A stretch of DNA of 64,000 nucleotides, taken from CAYUVH01 sp964448135 (GTDB taxonomy: Bacteria > Verrucomicrobiota > Verrucomicrobiia > Limisphaerales > UBA8199). The stretch spans positions 1-64,000 of the forward strand of contig CAYUVH010000053.1 in assembly GCA_964448135.1 (NCBI GenBank), written 5' to 3'. Below, one piece after another: positions 60,381 through 64,000 of this stretch; the first letter of the stretch is position 1, and each line of letters starts with the position of its first letter. A program made the translations under genes and the position numbers. The notes beneath the pieces are model-generated. The model searched no databases, had not been told where the DNA came from, and was given only the letters and a program-made list of their open reading frames with translations.

Positions 60381-61583
60381 ATGAAACCGGACCGGCGGCG
60401 CGTGGCGCTCGTCACGAGCGGGCTGTTTCTCGGCGGCACGACCACGTTCCTGTGCAATTTCGGCGGCGAACTCCGCCGCCGCGGCATCGCGGTGGAAATC
60501 TTTTCTTTCGAGCATCCCAACCCGCTAGCTTCAGACTTCTCCCGCCTCAATATTCCCGTCCTGCTGCAGGACGAGCGTGAACTGATTTTCGAAGATCGGC
60601 TTGCGGTTATCCTGCGGGAACTCCGCCGATTTCAGCCGAACATCGTCCTCGCGAATCTCTCCGCGCCGTCCTTCGAAGTTTTGCGATATATGCCGAAAGG
60701 CGTGTTCCGCGTCGGCACGGCCCAATCGGATGATCCCAACGTTTACGCTAAGGTCCGCTGCTACGCCGGTGCGCTCGACCTGATCGGGGCGGTGTCGCGG
60801 ACGATCGAGCAGACGCTCAAGCCCATGCCGGAATTTGCAAAAGTGCCGGTGCATTATCTGCCTTACGGAGTGCCGATGCCGGCGAAGCCCAAGCCTTCCC
60901 AGAACGCCACGCACAAAAACCCGTTGCGAATTCTCTACCTGGGTCGACTCGATCAGGAACAAAAGCGGGTGCGAATGTTCCCCGATATCCTGCGCGGGCT
61001 GCAGGCCTCTGATATTCCTTTTCATTGGACGATCGCCGGCGATGGTCCAGAACGCGAATACCTCCAATCGCAATTGGTAAGCGCCAAGGATCACCAAACC
61101 ATCTCTTTTGCCGGAAAGGTGAACTACAAGGACGTGCCGGCCTTGCTGGCCGAGCACGATGCTTTCCTGCTGACTTCCAATTACGAAGGTTTGCCCCTGA
61201 GCCTGCTCGAGGCGATGGGCGCCGGGTTGGTGCCCGTGGTGACGGATTTGCCGAGCGGCATTCGCGAGGTTGTGGATGACAAGACCGGCCGGCTCGTAGG
61301 CTTGGATGACTTTGCCGGTTACGCACGCGAATTGGTCTGGTTGCACAAACATCCTGCTGAGATGCAGGCCATGGGACATGCAGCGGCCGAGCGAGTGCGT
61401 CAGGAATTTTCCGTCGAAGCCATGACGGATCGTTGGCTGAACATCCTGCCGTCCGGCGAGACTCCGATTTCCACCTGGCCCGAAACCTGGCAAATCACCG
61501 CCCCGCTCCCTTCTCGCCACAAACTCTGGTTCTCGCCCCCCACCCGCTGGCTCCGCCGAAAGCTGGTGCGCTTCCGGAGATAA
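60381..61583 (+). CDS. Glycosyltransferase family 4 (c)
   Basis: A 400-residue GT-B enzyme. It begins RVALVTSGLFLGGTTTFLCNF, a Gly-rich donor-side loop of GT4 enzymes. The C-terminal domain has ILYLGRLDQEQKRV, TIAGDGPEREYL and the E-x7-E motif in LTSNYEGLPLSLLEAMGAGL. ATG at 60381 is taken as start, and GTG at 60366 is also possible. Presumed to add a sugar in the same polysaccharide pathway. Confidence 0.92.
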   Translation: MKPDRRRVALVTSGLFLGGTTTFLCNFGGELRRRGIAVEIFSFEHPNPLASDFSRLNIPVLLQDERELIFEDRLAVILRELRRFQPNIVLANLSAPSFEVLRYMPKGVFRVGTAQSDDPNVYAKVRCYAGALDLIGAVSRTIEQTLKPMPEFAKVPVHYLPYGVPMPAKPKPSQNATHKNPLRILYLGRLDQEQKRVRMFPDILRGLQASDIPFHWTIAGDGPEREYLQSQLVSAKDHQTISFAGKVNYKDVPALLAEHDAFLLTSNYEGLPLSLLEAMGAGLVPVVTDLPSGIREVVDDKTGRLVGLDDFAGYARELVWLHKHPAEMQAMGHAAAERVRQEFSVEAMTDRWLNILPSGETPISTWPETWQITAPLPSRHKLWFSPPTRWLRRKLVRFRR

Positions 61584-61609
61584 CGTTCCTGTACCTTTTC
61601 GAGCTTCCC

Positions 61610-61690
61610 TGAAGTTTGGCATTTGGAGTTTGAAGTTTCTCTGGTGCTTGGTCGCTGGTTCCTGGAGCTTCGCGCCGCGCGGTTAATTCA
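61610..61690. repeat. Dispersed repeat before FkbM(b)
   Basis: GGCATTTGGAGTTTGAAGTT and the following CTGGTGCTTGGTCGCTGGTTCCTGGAGCTTC are of the low-complexity GGAGTTTG/CTGGAG type seen as an interspersed repeat in related genomes (from memory). It is open in the FkbM frame, so long start calls for that gene include it. Confidence 0.5.
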
Positions 61691-61730
61691 CTCGCGATTC
61701 CCCACCCCCTTCCACTATTCTCCGCCCCGC

Positions 61731-62609
61731 GTGTGTGCCCTGAAACCAAAAGAGCGCGGCGCGCGCAATCGCGCGGCCTGGCTCAAACTCAACCTGCGCT
61801 TCGCCATGAAGCGCGGTGGCTCGCTGCGTGATCGCGCGCGGCTGTTTTACCATGCCGGCCTGAAACCGGCGCTCGTTTTTCGCGGCAAGGCCAAATTCGA
61901 CGCTGCACGCTTGCTGCAATTCTCCTTTCGCACGCGCCCGGATCGCGTCCTGCAAGTCCACGCGCGGGATAACGGCATGGACGTCGGCACGCTCGGCGAA
62001 TTTTTCTCCACCGACAGCGGCATCACGCCGCCGGAACTTTCACCTTACGAACCGAAGGTGATCTTCGACATCGGCGGGCACATCGGCTCGGCGTCGCTGT
62101 ATTTCTCCAGCCTGTATCCTTCGGCCAGACTGTTTGCGTTCGAACCTGTCCCGGCGAATTTCGAGGTTTGCAAACGCAACTACGAAAACCTGCCTGGGTC
62201 GCAGGCGTTTCCGTTTGCCGTCGGCAGCAAGTCGGGCACGGCGGTGTTTCGTTTTCACAAGGATGACCTGCGCGGCGGCCGTCTCGATGGCGCCGACCCC
62301 ACGCCGCAATACCAAACCAATACGGAAGTCTCGGTGCCGGTGGTCTCCGTGCAGGATGTGATTCGTGAGAACAATCTTCCGGCGCCGGATTTCCTGAAGA
62401 TAGACGTCGAAGGCGCCGAGGTCGGCGTGTTGGAAGGCTTGGGCGAACATGCCCGCACCGTCCGCCGCATGCTCATCGAGACGCACGGCGAAAAGGTCAC
62501 GGTGGATTGTTTGCGCTGGCTGCTCGATCACGGCTTCATCATCCGGCACGTGAGCGAAGCCCTGCCTGGCTATGGAGCGGTTTGGGCGGATCGTCTCTCT
62601 CCTTCGTAG
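61731..62609 (+). CDS. FkbM-family methyltransferase (b)
   Basis: A 292-residue SAM-dependent enzyme. Motif I is VIFDIGGHIGSASLYF, followed by LFAFEPVPANFEVCKRN and the FkbM signature FLKIDVEGAEVGVLEGL. GTG at 61731 is chosen as start because earlier codons lie in a dispersed repeat. ATG at 61806 is the alternative. An N-terminal basic helix precedes the fold. Likely modifies a sugar of the polysaccharide. It is in the same direction as GT4(c), 147 bases downstream. Confidence 0.85.
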   Translation: MCALKPKERGARNRAAWLKLNLRFAMKRGGSLRDRARLFYHAGLKPALVFRGKAKFDAARLLQFSFRTRPDRVLQVHARDNGMDVGTLGEFFSTDSGITPPELSPYEPKVIFDIGGHIGSASLYFSSLYPSARLFAFEPVPANFEVCKRNYENLPGSQAFPFAVGSKSGTAVFRFHKDDLRGGRLDGADPTPQYQTNTEVSVPVVSVQDVIRENNLPAPDFLKIDVEGAEVGVLEGLGEHARTVRRMLIETHGEKVTVDCLRWLLDHGFIIRHVSEALPGYGAVWADRLSPS

Positions 62610-62611
62610 CA

Positions 62612-62770
62612 GCCTCCGTTATGGAGTGCGCCGGCAGATGGCCAGTCCGGCTCGGACCGTAGCGGCGACGGCGCTTTCGGAAGCAGAAAGACGCACGAAT
62701 CGAGTATTACATTTCTACGCAAAGCGGTGTCGCCGCTACGCTCTGCCACCGCACTCCAAAAACCCGGCCG
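62612..62770. repeat. Fold-back (MITE-like) repeat
   Basis: The outer arms TATGGAGTGCGCCGGCAGA and TCTGCCACCGCACTCCAAA and the inner arms CCGTAGCGGCGAC and GTCGCCGCTACG are inverted copies, so nearly the whole element folds on itself. It contains no ORF. It lies exactly between FkbM(b) and the converging methyltransferase gene, and may act as a terminator. Confidence 0.7.
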
Positions 62771-62799
62771 CCTTTGCATACGGTCTATCGGCGCTTCCG

Positions 62800-63504
62800 C
62801 TACCCTTTGGATTCTGCTTCCTTTCTGGCCACCACCGTCCATCCCAGCGTCAGCATGTCGTGCTTCAATTTCCGATCGCACGTCAGGAAGAAGCTATTGA
62901 TCGCCCACGTCAACGGTTTGAATGAGACCGGTTGCACGAACTGGATCGCCTGCCCGATAAAGCTGTAAGACCTCCCGCGGCTGAACATCTTTTCGACTTC
63001 CAGTCCCGCGCCTTTCACGAGGTGCAGCAAGCCGTCGTAGGGATACCGGAAATAATCATACGGCACTTCGTGCCGCGGCCAATACATCGGCGTGGCCAAA
63101 ACCAAATAGCCGCCGGGCTTCAACACGCGCGCCATTTCGGACATTGCCTTCGCGGGGTCGGCGACGTGCTCCAGCACCTCGGTGCTGACCACGGTATCGA
63201 AGCTCGCGGGTGGAAACGGAATATCCGTCGCGGAGCCGACGACGTCGGGTTTCGAGCGATCGGTCAGGTAATCCATGCCGACGTATTTCTTCGCGCCCGC
63301 GAAAAACGTCTTCTCGTACGGCCGGTTTCCGCAGCCAACATCGAGTGTCTCGCCGTTCACGTACCCGGCGGTTTGGCGAAGCGAATTCTCGAGCATCAGC
63401 GTGGCCAGGAACATTCGATGCCACGAGGGCACCGAGCACTCCAGCCTGGCGGACGCATCGTCCAGCGGATGTCGGGCGAGCGGATGTTGAGGAGTTCGCG
63501 GCAT
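62800..63504 (-). CDS. Class I SAM-dependent methyltransferase (Methyltransf_11 type)
   Basis: A 234-residue enzyme. Motif I is LDVGCGNRPYEK. It continues with YVGMDYL, ATDIPFPPASFDTVVSTEVLEHV and LKPGGYLVLATP, all textbook Methyltransf_11. A hydrophobic stretch near 180-205 may contact membrane or lipid. The substrate is unknown. It converges with FkbM(b) and diverges from the partial gene at the window end. Confidence 0.9.
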   Translation of the reverse strand: MPRTPQHPLARHPLDDASARLECSVPSWHRMFLATLMLENSLRQTAGYVNGETLDVGCGNRPYEKTFFAGAKKYVGMDYLTDRSKPDVVGSATDIPFPPASFDTVVSTEVLEHVADPAKAMSEMARVLKPGGYLVLATPMYWPRHEVPYDYFRYPYDGLLHLVKGAGLEVEKMFSRGRSYSFIGQAIQFVQPVSFKPLTWAINSFFLTCDRKLKHDMLTLGWTVVARKEAESKG

Positions 63505-63628
63505 GGGCTAAAAAGCGCGCAAAAGCATGTGCGCGCAGATTGTGGGCACACTCCGGCACAAATCAAGAATCCCCTGCGGACCAAAAAACACTCGACAGCC
63601 CGGCTCACACTCCGCTTGATTACCGCCC

Positions 63629-64000
63629 GTGCAACTCCGCAAAGCGTTCGCCCAGGCCCGATTCAATCTGGCTGTGCGGATGCGTCGCTGGCAGGGACTG
63701 CATCGCGTCGCCAAGTTTCTTCGCCGCACGCTCACCTACGCCATCGGCGAAGGCGTGCTTGAATTCAGCCGCTGGCTTTGGCGCGACAACGAAAACTTCG
63801 GCCCCCCGCAGCGCGTCTTCTCGATCTACCAGGCCCTGCGCACCGGCTACCCGAAGACCAATGGCCGCGTCATTCTCCTCGACCAGGGCAATCCTTCCGT
63901 CGAACCCGGTTCCGCACTGGCGACCGGCGGCTTCAATCAATACGCCGAGCAACCCTGGCCCATCTTCTGGAGCGAACACGCCAACGCTCGCCTCGTCACC
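63629..64000 (+). CDS. Partial gene cut by the window end, possibly glycosyltransferase
   Basis: An open frame from GTG 63629 to the last base (124 codons, no stop). The N-terminus is basic and helical (AFAQARFNLAVRMRRW), then ENFGPPQRVFSIYQAL, RVILLDQGNPSVEPGSAL and PWPIFWSEHANARLV. The last part reminds me of the start of glycan-related enzymes such as GT61-type transferases, but too little is visible to be sure. It belongs by position to the polysaccharide locus. Confidence 0.55.
   Translation, partial: MQLRKAFAQARFNLAVRMRRWQGLHRVAKFLRRTLTYAIGEGVLEFSRWLWRDNENFGPPQRVFSIYQALRTGYPKTNGRVILLDQGNPSVEPGSALATGGFNQYAEQPWPIFWSEHANARLVT

Overview
The window looks like chromosomal DNA of a GC-rich, free-living Verrucomicrobiota, probably of the Pedosphaera/Limisphaera kind. 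This is inferred from content, not from a database match. The pointers are many secreted sulfatases with duplicated arylsulfatase genes, a pseudopilin with the H-X9-DG signature, a PEP-CTERM protein, PATR (beta-strand) repeat proteins, a periplasmic-propeller histidine kinase, FolE2, and several families of dispersed fold-back repeats that run into gene ends.

Layout. 1-4740: a tRNA-Arg(UCU), a tandem GNAT acetyltransferase, an unusual SDR oxidoreductase with an N-terminal zinc ribbon, a secreted protein of unknown function, and repeat-rich spacers. 4800-31842: a large block, nearly all on the + strand, for extracellular degradation. It reads as three transcription units. Unit A (4999-16038) encodes a nested metallophosphoesterase, an endonuclease/exonuclease/phosphatase with a LamG domain, a GH43 lipoprotein, an S1/P1 nuclease, a propeller histidine kinase and its LuxR-type response regulator. 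Unit B (16175-21700) encodes a PATR-repeat protein, a PEP-CTERM P-domain-like protein and a sulfatase. Unit C (21876-31842) encodes a giant PATR-repeat protein, an H-X9-DG pseudopilin and three sulfatases. Each unit is preceded by a near-identical palindromic element (ATACCC-N8-GGGTAT with a conserved TTTGCGGGTATT right half) at 4808-4827, 16081-16101 and 21705-21725. Five of the secreted proteins share one domain of about 250 residues that I do not recognise, found at the N-terminus of four and at the C-terminus of the sulfatase. This combination (one sensor/regulator pair, one operator-like site, one shared domain on different catalytic cores) is the best candidate in the window for an undescribed system.

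31852-46686: housekeeping and mixed genes. These are a group II PLP decarboxylase, an astacin protease fused to a beta-helix, a MoeB/ThiF-rhodanese protein, purine nucleoside phosphorylase with cytidine deaminase, a histidine kinase-receiver protein that lacks its phospho-acceptor histidine, a LysR regulator, an M29 aminopeptidase, a secreted EEP hydrolase, folE2, and a DksA-like/rpmG/rpsR group facing a small basic 54-residue gene.

46902-64000: a surface polysaccharide locus on both strands. It holds two tandem O-antigen ligase/polymerase-like membrane proteins, a flippase, three GT4 glycosyltransferases, a 12+-TM ArnT/GT39-like protein, two FkbM methyltransferases, three other SAM methyltransferases, a PQQ-like propeller protein whose signal peptide appears to come from a repeat arm, and a gene cut by the window end.

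No CRISPR array, integrase, transposase or phage gene was seen. The mobile-type DNA present is short non-coding repeats.
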